Counted from the stretch's first letter, positions 1 through 6,792 are shown. The stretch is DNA of 21,419 nucleotides from a virus (IMGVR_UViG_3300042313_000137:1-21419); one strand, 5' to 3'. Notes: a model not told the origin generated them from the sequence alone. Made by a program: numbers and translations.

Positions 1-207
1 GTGTCCTAATTGCTCTGCTAAAATGATTAAAACTATTGCACAATCACCGATCGCATCCTGCTGTTCATAAGGATCTTTATTCAATATTCCAATTAATAAC
101 TCATTACTTTCTTCCTGGAGCTTGCTATATTGTTTTAAAGCATTTTCGTTGTGTAAAAGGTTCCTTTCAGCACCCCATTCTAATACTTTCTCTTTTATAT
201 TTTTCAT
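1..207 (-). CDS. MazG-like nucleotide pyrophosphohydrolase, C-terminus cut by window edge
   Basis: The frame opens at ATG 207-205 and runs without a stop through base 1, giving the first 69 residues. Residues 30-36 read LQEESNE and residues 51-55 read DAIGD. These match the two helical metal-binding signatures of MazG-like all-alpha NTP pyrophosphatases (EExxE, then [DE]xxxD). Such enzymes hydrolyse NTPs or dNTPs to the monophosphate and pyrophosphate, and phages often carry small versions. It starts 6 bases after the stop of the VRR-NUC gene, so it is probably the next gene of the replication operon. Because the end is missing, the full length and any second domain are unknown. A dUTPase-like member of the same fold is the main alternative. 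Confidence 0.72.
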   Translation of the reverse strand, partial: MKNIKEKVLEWGAERNLLHNENALKQYSKLQEESNELLIGILNKDPYEQQDAIGDCAIVLIILAEQLGH

Positions 208-213
208 ATCTAT

Positions 214-558
214 TTAGTTTTGTTCGGCTAATATAACTATTTTTTTGAATTCGTCAAGCGAACGTACTAAAAAATATTTAAAACCTAAATTATTAACTTC
301 TAATTCAAATCTTTTTTGGTGTTCGCTTTGTCTTCCTGTTGGTGTTTTAACCTCAAAGAATAGTGTTTTTCCATTAGGTAAATAAATATTAAAATCTGAA
401 TGTCCTACCTTCATTCCTGTAGCTTTTTTTCTCATTTGTTCTTTAGCATCTTTACTGTCATTTGGTATGCTTGCAAATAAACCTAATCCATTTATTGTGT
501 AAGTATTATTAAACCAAATAAACATTTCTTGCTGAATTTTATTTTCTGTTTTTTCCAT
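214..558 (-). CDS. VRR-NUC domain nuclease
   Basis: The product has 114 residues and looks like a small, stand-alone VRR-NUC endonuclease. This PD-(D/E)XK-type family is linked to branched-DNA and Holliday-junction processing, and phages commonly encode single-domain forms. Visible features are Glu11 in the first helix, a GHSDFNIY segment with Asp55, the catalytic-type E-V-K at 69-71, and TGRQSEHQ at 74-81. The open frame extends upstream to 666, but the ATG at 558-556 overlaps the helicase stop as TAATG. This fits the tight spacing of the operon, and the extra 36 residues are basic and unlike the family. The helicase upstream and the MazG-like gene downstream support a DNA metabolism role. 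Confidence 0.85.
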   Translation of the reverse strand: MEKTENKIQQEMFIWFNNTYTINGLGLFASIPNDSKDAKEQMRKKATGMKVGHSDFNIYLPNGKTLFFEVKTPTGRQSEHQKRFELEVNNLGFKYFLVRSLDEFKKIVILAEQN

Positions 559-1985
559 TATAAACCTTTTAATTTTAATTGATGATAAGCCCAACCTTTT
601 CCATAAGCCATAAATTTTTCGTATTCGTAAAAATCTTCTTTTGTTTTTAATTGATGATATATCCAATTCTTTGCATAACCTTTTGCTTTTTGAATAATTT
701 GTAAATCTTTAAATGATGCTATTGATATTGCTTCGTGTAATTGTCGTTTATTCATTTTTTGCAATTCGATTATAATTAAATCTTCCTTTTCAATTTCTGA
801 CTTTTCAAATTGATAACCACAAGAAGGACATTCCATTATTCTAGAATGTAATAAATAATAACATTCTGGACATTCTTTAATTGGCGCTTCTCCTTCCTTT
901 TTTTCTTTTTTATCTAAACTCCAAAATCTATTTTCTTCCCAATATTTATGAGTTTTAATATTATTACCAAAATCTAAAATAGTAAATGTATTTTTTGTTT
1001 GTGTAACCCTTGATCCTCTACCTACCATTTGAAGGAATAAAGGTAAACTTTTTGTAGCTCTATACAATATAACTACTTCAATACTAGGACAATCAAAACC
1101 TGTTGTTAATATTCCATAATTAGAAAGTATAGCTCCTGGTGTTTCTTCAAACCATTTTAAAGTATCTTTTCGATCATTATCAGTCATATAACAATCAACG
1201 TGTTTAGATTGCAATCCTTTCTCTAAAAAACTTTCTACTAATTCTCGACTTGCATCTACATTTGGTGCAAATACTAAAGCCTTTTGATTAGGTGTCAATC
1301 TTTGATAATTGTCATAAACTCCATGAAATAATTTAATTTCACTAAATTTATCAGCCATAGATTTTTCGTCAAAATCACCTCCTTTTGTTTTTATTCCTTT
1401 TAAATTTATAGGAACTCCATAACTTTCAGGTGCTGATAAATTACCTTTTTTAATCAATTCAGGAGTATCAATAACCTGAACTATATCAGTATAAAATGTT
1501 TTTAAACTTAATTGTTTACCTTCTCTATGTGGTGTGGCTGTTGCACCTACTACATAAGTTTTAACATTTATAAAAGAAAATAAATTATCAAATATTGTTT
1601 TATGTGCTTCATCAATAATTATTAAATCTAGATCATTTATAAAAGAAATATAATCTTCTTTATTTAATCTTCTCATAATTGTTTGCACCATAGCAACGTG
1701 TAAATTATGATTTAAATCTATTTTGCAATTAGGTTTAATTTCATTTGCCTTTAAACCCATATTAGAAATTGATCCTGTTGATTGACTAAATAATTCTTTT
1801 CTATCTGTTATAATTAATATTTTTTTATTCTTATCAAATGCGTTTTTTGTCATAAAAGAAAACATAATTGTTTTTCCTGCTCCTGTGGGTGCGCAAAGAA
1901 TAATCTTTTTGTTTCCTTTACCAAATGATTTTTGAATTTCAATAATATATTTTTCTTGGTAATCTCTTAATTTTAATCCATCCAT
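558..1985 (-). CDS. DEAH-box superfamily 2 DNA helicase with zinc ribbon (UvsW-like)
   Basis: The 475-residue product is an ATP-dependent SF2 helicase. It has LRDYQ at 6-10 (Q-like motif), Walker A APTGAGKT at 32-39, DEAH at 125-128 and ATATP at 148-152. The second RecA-like lobe carries TTGFDCPS (motif V) and QMVGRGSR (motif VI arginine finger). After it come four cysteines at 372, 375, 386 and 389 in CxxC pairs, forming a zinc ribbon. The C-terminus carries a motif twice: WIYHQLK near 441-447 and WAYHQLK near 465-471. Phage relatives such as UvsW remodel forks and branched DNA. The ATG lies inside the last codons of the primase gene (13-base overlap), so the two are probably translated together. 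Confidence 0.9.
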   Translation of the reverse strand: MDGLKLRDYQEKYIIEIQKSFGKGNKKIILCAPTGAGKTIMFSFMTKNAFDKNKKILIITDRKELFSQSTGSISNMGLKANEIKPNCKIDLNHNLHVAMVQTIMRRLNKEDYISFINDLDLIIIDEAHKTIFDNLFSFINVKTYVVGATATPHREGKQLSLKTFYTDIVQVIDTPELIKKGNLSAPESYGVPINLKGIKTKGGDFDEKSMADKFSEIKLFHGVYDNYQRLTPNQKALVFAPNVDASRELVESFLEKGLQSKHVDCYMTDNDRKDTLKWFEETPGAILSNYGILTTGFDCPSIEVVILYRATKSLPLFLQMVGRGSRVTQTKNTFTILDFGNNIKTHKYWEENRFWSLDKKEKKEGEAPIKECPECYYLLHSRIMECPSCGYQFEKSEIEKEDLIIIELQKMNKRQLHEAISIASFKDLQIIQKAKGYAKNWIYHQLKTKEDFYEYEKFMAYGKGWAYHQLKLKGL

Positions 1986-4111
1986 GGTGCTGATTGTATT
2001 TGATTTGAATTTCCGTATTTTTCTTGTACTTTATATTTATAACCTTGTCTTGTACTAACAGAGTCGCCGAATAAATTCTTTAATTCAGTACCTAATTTTT
2101 TAAGTGATAAAATCTTTTGTTTTGAATTGCATTCTATTACTTCTTTTATATCGGTTGCTGTCATCATAGAACCTGCTCCACTTGTCGGTATATCAAAGAA
2201 TTTTAATATTAATTCACGTTCAAATGGTATTGTTTCAAATTCTCCTGAAACCTCCTTTAAAACGCTTATTTCATCTTTATTCAATTGCCATTCTTCACCG
2301 CTTGTATAAAGTCTATATAATTCCATAAATAATTCATCTTTATCAATAGAGTTATATAGTTCATGATTAATAGAAATAACCTCAACTGGTAAAATTCTAG
2401 TGTTTCCTGTTGGATCATTTATTACAGCCTTTTCATTTGTTGTTCCACCTAATAAAGCAAGTCTTTTAAAATCTTCATTATGTCTACCATAAGCAGCACG
2501 AAGTGAAAAGAAATTTTTTGAGGTTAATTCTTTAAATCTTTTTTCATCCTGTTTAGATTTTCCACCCATTTCATCATCCATAACAATCAATTTTTCACAC
2601 ATCAAAAGTTCATCATCTTTCCCCTTATCCATATTAGACTCTGCATAATAACATTGAAGTGCAGAGGGTAATAAACGTCTAAAAAATTCTGTTTTACCCG
2701 TATTTTGACCGCCTGTAAGACATAAAACTGAACGAGCAGGAAAACCTGAATAACAAGCAATAATAGATAATAACCATTTTTTTATAAATCTATTTTTAAT
2801 ATGTGTTTTTGATTCAATTGAATTACATATTGCTTCTACATTACCCGTTGTATTTCTCCATTTATTAGCTTCAATATATAATTGTATAGGATTATATTCA
2901 ATAGTACCCTCCGACATTATTATTCTTTGACATAAATCAAATGTTACTGCGTTATCATCAAAAGTCATACGAGCTTTTAAATACAAAGAATTAAAATGCT
3001 TATCTTCCATTTGTTCATTATTTATCTCATATTTTCTAGTTATTAGATTTTTTTTAATAACTGCTGTTTTATGAATATAATTTGAAACATTAATTATTAT
3101 GTTTTCAGTACCTCCTGAATTTCTAATATCAATATCTGAACGTTCATAAATTTCATCAACTATATCTTTTGCTTCTAATTCAGTTAAATTTTTATCATTT
3201 ATTAATAAATTAATAGACTCCGCCTTTGATAAATTTAAACGTTTATTTAATGCAATTTCTTTTATTTTATCATCTGAATTATATTTAGTTAAATCAGCTC
3301 CACCTTGTTTTAAATAATAATAAAATGTACCTACTGTTATTCCTTGACTTTTAGATTTTAAAAATACATTATAAGAATGATTACAAATATCAAATTCATA
3401 TTTATTTGAAAACATAGACATTTTATGAAAGTAATTCCTTCCATCTTCTCCAAAACCTTTAGCACATGAAAAACCAAAGTTTCTCCAATCTTCATAGTTT
3501 TCTAAAACATTACTTTGAACTTGGTTTAATAGTTCAGAAATATCTGTTTTAGGTATAATTAAAGCTAATGTATTTGCTTTTTTTATTTTTTCAACTTTAG
3601 TTTTTGCTTTCTTACTTTTTGCATTTACTATTATTTCAGAATCAAAAGATACAAATCTAGCACTCGCAACGTTTGAAGGTGCAGGATCTACTTCTATTCC
3701 AAATAAATTAAAATAATATTCTGATAACCATCTATAAGACTCTTTATGTTTAGTTGGATCAATCTTTACAATTACTGCAATACCTTTTCCACTTACTGAA
3801 TTAAAACAAGCATAGGTATAAGGATCATCTTTTAATAATGATTTGTCTGTAAAATAATCAATGTCAACACAAATAAAACCTGAATGTTTTTCAAGTTTTG
3901 ATTGAGTACGTTCATTAAATACTCCGCTAATTGTAACTGCAGGTAATAACTTTTTTAAATCATCACGCTTTTGTTTGTCTTGTTCAATTCTAACTTGCTG
4001 AATAGTTTCCCTCCAGTAACCATTTTTAACCCTAGAAATAAAATCATCAATTGACCCCCTTTCTAATTCTGTTTTTGTTTCATTTACTTTTTTCCAATAA
4101 CTAATTTGCAT
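1973..4111 (-). CDS. Primase-helicase: BT4734/VirE N-terminal domain plus VapE-like ATPase
   Basis: This 712-residue protein has three recognisable parts. Residues 50-165 resemble the BT4734/VirE_N primase-like domain, with an acidic VDID at 82-85 and SVSGKGIAV at 105-113. Residues 200-265 resemble the PriCT-2 primase C-terminal region (DWRNFGFSCAKG). Residues 440-630 form a virulence-associated-E type P-loop ATPase, with Walker A GGQNTGKT at 467-474 and Walker B LIVMDDE at 508-514. An Asn-Thr-Arg-Ile-Leu-Pro segment follows, in a position typical for these proteins. It probably combines primer synthesis with replicative unwinding. The ATG overlaps the stop of the small lipoprotein gene upstream, and a candidate origin lies just beyond. 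Domain limits are estimates by eye. Confidence 0.88.
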   Translation of the reverse strand: MQISYWKKVNETKTELERGSIDDFISRVKNGYWRETIQQVRIEQDKQKRDDLKKLLPAVTISGVFNERTQSKLEKHSGFICVDIDYFTDKSLLKDDPYTYACFNSVSGKGIAVIVKIDPTKHKESYRWLSEYYFNLFGIEVDPAPSNVASARFVSFDSEIIVNAKSKKAKTKVEKIKKANTLALIIPKTDISELLNQVQSNVLENYEDWRNFGFSCAKGFGEDGRNYFHKMSMFSNKYEFDICNHSYNVFLKSKSQGITVGTFYYYLKQGGADLTKYNSDDKIKEIALNKRLNLSKAESINLLINDKNLTELEAKDIVDEIYERSDIDIRNSGGTENIIINVSNYIHKTAVIKKNLITRKYEINNEQMEDKHFNSLYLKARMTFDDNAVTFDLCQRIIMSEGTIEYNPIQLYIEANKWRNTTGNVEAICNSIESKTHIKNRFIKKWLLSIIACYSGFPARSVLCLTGGQNTGKTEFFRRLLPSALQCYYAESNMDKGKDDELLMCEKLIVMDDEMGGKSKQDEKRFKELTSKNFFSLRAAYGRHNEDFKRLALLGGTTNEKAVINDPTGNTRILPVEVISINHELYNSIDKDELFMELYRLYTSGEEWQLNKDEISVLKEVSGEFETIPFERELILKFFDIPTSGAGSMMTATDIKEVIECNSKQKILSLKKLGTELKNLFGDSVSTRQGYKYKVQEKYGNSNQIQSAPWMD

Positions 4112-4280
4112 TTTGTAAAGATTTAATTTTTGGGTTATTCACTACTGTTAATGTCGTTCCATCATTTAAAACTGTTGTTTCAATTGTGTACGCTACATTT
4201 TTTAAAACCATTGGTTTGGTTTCTTTCTTATAACAACTAGATAAAGTTGTTAATACTACTACTACTACTACTTTTTTCAT
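4101..4280 (-). CDS. Small predicted lipoprotein (59 aa), first gene of the replication operon
   Basis: This short frame, read from ATG 4280-4278 to TAG 4103-4101, encodes 59 residues. It begins MKK, has a hydrophobic stretch of six valines, and then LTTLSSC, which fits a lipobox with Cys16 as the lipidated residue. The mature part is about 44 residues, polar, with no recognised domain. Its stop overlaps the primase start by 11 bases, which suggests coupled translation. The six valines are all GTA, giving a perfect 18-base trinucleotide repeat. The start codon sits directly against GGGGCAG, the last element of the structured leader. Its function is unknown; superinfection exclusion or envelope roles are known for other phage lipoproteins, but nothing here proves one. 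Confidence 0.66.
   Translation of the reverse strand: MKKVVVVVVLTTLSSCYKKETKPMVLKNVAYTIETTVLNDGTTLTVVNNPKIKSLQNAN
4255..4272 (-). repeat. Trinucleotide repeat, six GTA codons
   Basis: On the minus strand the signal-peptide core of the 59-residue lipoprotein is encoded by six consecutive GTA triplets. Slippage would change the length of the hydrophobic core in steps of one valine without breaking the frame. Confidence 0.85.
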
Positions 4281-4380
4281 CTGCCCCTATTTAAACTGCG
4301 AAAAGCTTGTCAATTTTCGGAGGGCAGTCCTACTAATTAACAAGCTTTTCTAATAATTTCTTTATATCTCTGCCCTGATA
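4281..4380 (-). promoter_or_regulatory. Structured 5' leader with interleaved and alternative pairings (candidate riboregulator)
   Basis: The transcript expected from the promoter at 4387-4416 would start near 4380 and has about 100 nt before the lipoprotein start. In RNA order it holds AGGGCAG (4376-4370), GAAAAGCUUGU (4350-4340), CUGCCCU (4327-4321), ACAAGCUUUUC (4310-4300) and GGGGCAG (4287-4281, touching the AUG). The first and third pair perfectly over 7 bp and the second and fourth over 11 bp. The order is interleaved, as in a pseudoknot. The third element can instead pair over 6 bp with the element at the start codon. A local CGAAAA/UUUUCG hairpin (4319-4314 with 4304-4299) competes with the 11-bp helix. 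This looks like a switch controlling translation, but no known riboswitch class was recognised. Confidence 0.5.
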
Positions 4381-4400
4381 TGTTTACAAATATAAACATA
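4379..4400. promoter_or_regulatory. Palindromic operator candidate over the promoter
   Basis: Perfect 8-bp arms, TATGTTTA (4379-4386) and TAAACATA (4393-4400), are separated by six bases. The palindrome is centred on the TATATTTG promoter element. A dimeric repressor bound here would block RNA polymerase. No obvious repressor gene was seen in the window. Confidence 0.5.
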
Positions 4401-4416
4401 TTATTTCAATTAGCAA
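4387..4416 (-). promoter_or_regulatory. Bacteroidota-type promoter for the replication operon
   Basis: On the minus strand TTG (4416-4414) is followed after exactly 19 bases by TATATTTG (4394-4387). This matches the Bacteroidota -33/-7 pattern (TTG, then TAnnTTTG). It would drive the lipoprotein, primase, helicase, nuclease and MazG-like genes. The spacing is identical to the two other promoters in the window, at 8655-8684 and 11196-11225. Confidence 0.75.
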
Positions 4417-4689
4417 TCATATTTTAAAAAATAATTAAAAATCAAAGGTAAAAGTATAAAATCAAAGGTAAAAACAGTAAAATCAAAGGTAAAAATAATC
4501 TATCCTTCTACGCTTTTCATCAATGGTGGTGTAACTTTCAATACTTTGTCAAAGGATTCAAAGATAAAAATTATAAATTTATATAGAATTAATAATTTAT
4601 TTATTAATATATTTTATTTTATTTTATTTTCAATTGAAAGTTTAAAAGTATATGTTTTTACCTTTGATTTTTTGTTAATTACTTAATAA
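4417..4689. other. Gene-free control region
   Basis: With the leader and promoter this forms the only gene-free stretch longer than 300 bases (4281-4689). I found no credible coding frame in it on either strand. It holds the repeat array and the AT-rich tract described separately. The remaining part, about 4495-4548, shows no motif I recognise. Confidence 0.6.
4438..4668. repeat. Iteron-like repeats (ATCAAAGGTAAAA) with adjoining AT-rich tract, candidate replication origin
   Basis: Three perfect direct copies of ATCAAAGGTAAAA lie at 4441-4453, 4461-4473 and 4482-4494. They are spaced 20 and 21 bases apart, so they sit on the same helix face. A one-mismatch copy, TCAAAGATAAAAA, lies at 4558-4570, and an inverted perfect copy, TTTTTACCTTTGAT, at 4655-4668. 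Between these last two lies a stretch that is nearly all A and T (about 4561-4630), suited to easy unwinding. The block sits in the largest gene-free gap, just upstream of the primase-helicase operon. Direct repeats plus an AT-rich element are the usual layout of iteron origins. An operator array for a transcription factor is the alternative. Confidence 0.55.
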
Positions 4690-4887
4690 TTAGTTATTTA
4701 TGAATTTTCTATCCTTTGACATTTTACGTTTTTTCACTCTTTTTTTTCTGCTATCTCTAATTTTCTGCTGTTCGTTCCTACTTTTTTGATCAAATTGTAG
4801 CATTGTTTTTTGTTGTTGGACTAAATTAGTTTCGTGGACGCTGTATGATCTGCAGGAAAATAGTAGTAAAATTAAAAGGTATTTCAT
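4690..4887 (-). CDS. Small basic predicted lipoprotein (65 aa)
   Basis: The product begins MKYLLILLLFSC, a short lipoprotein signal peptide with lipobox-like LLFSC and Cys12 as the probable lipidated residue. The mature part is Gln-rich around 24-40, probably helical, and very basic at residues 45-62 (RDSRKKRVKKRKMSKDRK). No domain is recognised. It follows the methyltransferase terminator by only about 12 bases and no promoter is visible between, so it would depend on read-through. Its stop borders the candidate origin region. An outer-membrane spanin subunit or an exclusion lipoprotein are possible roles, but only the signal peptide supports them. The ATG is the sole reasonable start. Confidence 0.65.
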   Translation of the reverse strand: MKYLLILLLFSCRSYSVHETNLVQQQKTMLQFDQKSRNEQQKIRDSRKKRVKKRKMSKDRKFINN

Positions 4888-4899
4888 AGAATGTAAAGG

Positions 4900-4931
4900 T
4901 ACAAAAAAACCTCGCTACTAATAACGAGGTT
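4900..4931 (-). terminator. Intrinsic terminator after the methyltransferase
   Basis: On the minus strand AACCTCG (4931-4925) and CGAGGTT (4914-4908) form a perfect 7-bp stem around a 10-nt loop. A run of T residues follows directly. The methyltransferase stop lies about 22 bases upstream. Confidence 0.85.
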
Positions 4932-4953
4932 AAAACGATAAATAAAGGAAAAA

Positions 4954-6243
4954 CTACAATTTTAATTTATCTAAAATTTTTTCCAGCACTCTAACTGTTA
5001 TAGAATTTCCAGCTTGTTTATATGCTTGTGAATCTGATACGCAACTAAAATCAAATGTATCGGAAAAGTCTTGAAGTCTAAAACATTCACGAGGGGTAAG
5101 TTTTCTTACTTTAAAATCATTTAATATCTTAGGCTCTAAATTACCACCTTGCATTGTGTGTATAGTAGGGCTGTAAGTTTCAATGTTATACACCCTTCTT
5201 GCTGATTCATGTATTTTATCCCATTTACCACCTGATAAGCTCCCAACTACATTTGATTGATTTATGTTAACTATTACATCTTGATTACATTGAGTATCTA
5301 ATGTTTGAGCTACACCTATTCCTACTCGTCCTCGTCTTGTTTCTGAACTCGGTACACTAAAATTAATTGAATCATTTTCAGTTGCAATATCAAAACCTTT
5401 TTTAGTATTTGATTTAACCAATATTTGTTTAGGTTGTTTGCAATCCGTTGCCGTTAAACAAGACATATAAGATTCTGGATTATGAACATTATCCCTCTCT
5501 CCAATAGTCCTAAATTCTGGCTTAGTAGTTCCTATTACAGAACCTTGTTTATTATTTAAAACAAATTGATTTTGAATCTTCTCGCTCAAAAAATACTTTT
5601 CGTCAACTTCTTTTTCTAAAATATCTTTTAATTTTATTTTTAAAGGTTCTTCTTTCGGGAATTGAAAAATATTATCTTGATTGTCACGAATACCAACTAA
5701 AAAAATACGTTCTCGATTTTGTGGTACTCCATGTTCTTTTGAATTTAAAACTTTAAAATATAAATGATATGGAACTGAATCTTCATAAGCAAAAATAATT
5801 GGGTTACCATTTACAGACTTTCCACCTAACATATTAACCCATTCGTTAAAAGTATTTCCATTGTCATCAGAAAGTAAACCCTTAACATTTTCAAATATAA
5901 AATATCTTGGTTTGTTTTTTTTAATAAATTCGTGTGAGTTAAAGAATAATATTCCTTTAGGATCATTTTTACCTTTTCTTTTTCCAGCCAAACTGAAACT
6001 CTGACAAGGTGGAGAAGTCATATAAATGTCTAAACTTTCTGTTGGTATCTCACGTTCATATACATCTTTAGGGAAATATTTAGGCTCTCCGTGATTGTGT
6101 GCGTATGTTATTCTAGCATATTTATCCCAATCACACGAAAATATAGTTTCTAAATATAAATTCTTTTTTTCTGCAATTCTTTTTATAGCATAATCAAAAG
6201 CTCCTACCCCACTAAAATCAGAACCTATTTTAATTTTCTTCAT
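4954..6243 (-). CDS. DNA (cytosine-5-)-methyltransferase, orphan
   Basis: The 429-residue product has the ordered C5-methyltransferase motifs. FSGVG at 10-14 binds S-adenosylmethionine (I). SPPCQSFS at 77-84 carries the nucleophile Cys80 (IV). ENV is at 118-120 (VI), QNRER at 175-179 (VIII), RKLTPRECFRLQDF at 380-393 (IX) and QAGNS at 410-414 (X). The long segment between VIII and IX should be the target recognition domain, so all parts of an active enzyme are present. It would transfer a methyl group to carbon 5 of cytosine in a specific site that cannot be read from sequence. No restriction endonuclease gene is adjacent, so protection of phage DNA from host restriction is the likely role. 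Its start overlaps the upstream small gene by 14 bases, and a terminator follows. Confidence 0.95.
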   Translation of the reverse strand: MKKIKIGSDFSGVGAFDYAIKRIAEKKNLYLETIFSCDWDKYARITYAHNHGEPKYFPKDVYEREIPTESLDIYMTSPPCQSFSLAGKRKGKNDPKGILFFNSHEFIKKNKPRYFIFENVKGLLSDDNGNTFNEWVNMLGGKSVNGNPIIFAYEDSVPYHLYFKVLNSKEHGVPQNRERIFLVGIRDNQDNIFQFPKEEPLKIKLKDILEKEVDEKYFLSEKIQNQFVLNNKQGSVIGTTKPEFRTIGERDNVHNPESYMSCLTATDCKQPKQILVKSNTKKGFDIATENDSINFSVPSSETRRGRVGIGVAQTLDTQCNQDVIVNINQSNVVGSLSGGKWDKIHESARRVYNIETYSPTIHTMQGGNLEPKILNDFKVRKLTPRECFRLQDFSDTFDFSCVSDSQAYKQAGNSITVRVLEKILDKLKL

Positions 6244-6451
6244 TATTCACATATTTTTTACGGTAATTTTGAATTGAATATCCAAAGTATTCCTTCTTAC
6301 AATGTTTTAACACTATTCTAGCTCTTATCTTGCTTGACTTACAGAATAAAGTTTTAAAGTCTTTACATCGCATATATGCCAGTCTATGTTTATTCCTAAT
6401 TAACGAGTTACGTTTGACGTAATTTTCGTATTTTATTTGTTGGTCTAACAT
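6230..6451 (-). CDS. Hypothetical basic protein (73 aa)
   Basis: I do not recognise this 73-residue protein. It is strongly basic, with many Lys and Arg, and has three cysteines (CKDFKTLFCKSS, then LKHC) that are not arranged as a clear zinc site. The ATG overlaps the stop of the upstream gene by 7 bases and its own stop overlaps the methyltransferase start by 14. This makes it a genuine member of the operon rather than a chance frame. Nucleic acid binding would fit the charge but is only a guess. Confidence 0.6.
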   Translation of the reverse strand: MLDQQIKYENYVKRNSLIRNKHRLAYMRCKDFKTLFCKSSKIRARIVLKHCKKEYFGYSIQNYRKKYVNNEEN

Positions 6452-6774
6452 TTAGCTTTTAGTTTAAATGATTGCTCTATAATTAATCTAAATTCTTTTA
6501 AATTATCGACGTGTTCTTGAGCTAATTCCGCTTTGTCCTCCTTTGAGTTTTTCCAATACAAACTATTTGCATTGCGTTCAACTACTTTTATAACATCATT
6601 TGTAAAGAATTCAGGCATAACGTTATTAAGTTCTTCATAGTATTCTAAATACAAAGGTGTTAATGTCACAACTATACCAATTAAACTTTCATAATATTCT
6701 TTATTTTTGGCAAATTCTTTATTCCTTAATTCAGTTTCAATTTTCTTTTTTAGTTTTATTTCTTGCTTTGTCAT
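6445..6774 (-). CDS. Hypothetical helical protein (109 aa)
   Basis: This 109-residue protein is not recognised. It opens with a highly charged, probably coiled helix (residues 1-30, rich in Lys and Glu). A more hydrophobic middle (IGIVVTLTPLYLEYYEEL) follows, then another charged helical stretch. No signal peptide, zinc site or catalytic motif is visible, and the IGIVVTLTPLYL part is too short and polar-flanked for a confident membrane segment. It lies 18 bases after the 132-residue gene and overlaps the next gene by 7 bases, inside the run of small accessory genes transcribed from the promoter at 8655-8684. Confidence 0.7.
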   Translation of the reverse strand: MTKQEIKLKKKIETELRNKEFAKNKEYYESLIGIVVTLTPLYLEYYEELNNVMPEFFTNDVIKVVERNANSLYWKNSKEDKAELAQEHVDNLKEFRLIIEQSFKLKAKC

Positions 6775-6792
6775 TTTTTATCTATTTTAAAT

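Noticed and set aside
36-236. Plus-strand 66-residue open frame
   Set aside because: It is antisense to the MazG-like gene, whose motifs are clear, and has no recognisable features.
559-666. N-terminal extension of the VRR-NUC open frame
   Set aside because: It overlaps the helicase coding end, is basic and unlike the family, and the ATG at 558 makes a TAATG junction typical of this operon.
4438-4494. CRISPR-like array
   Set aside because: Repeats are only about 13-16 bases with 5-8 base gaps, no spacers of normal length and no cas genes.
4954-6243. Complete restriction-modification system
   Set aside because: No restriction endonuclease adjoins the methyltransferase; the VRR-NUC protein is a replication-type nuclease in another operon.
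6230-6774. Toxin-antitoxin pair
   Set aside because: Two small overlapping genes fit the layout, but neither product shows a toxin or antitoxin motif.
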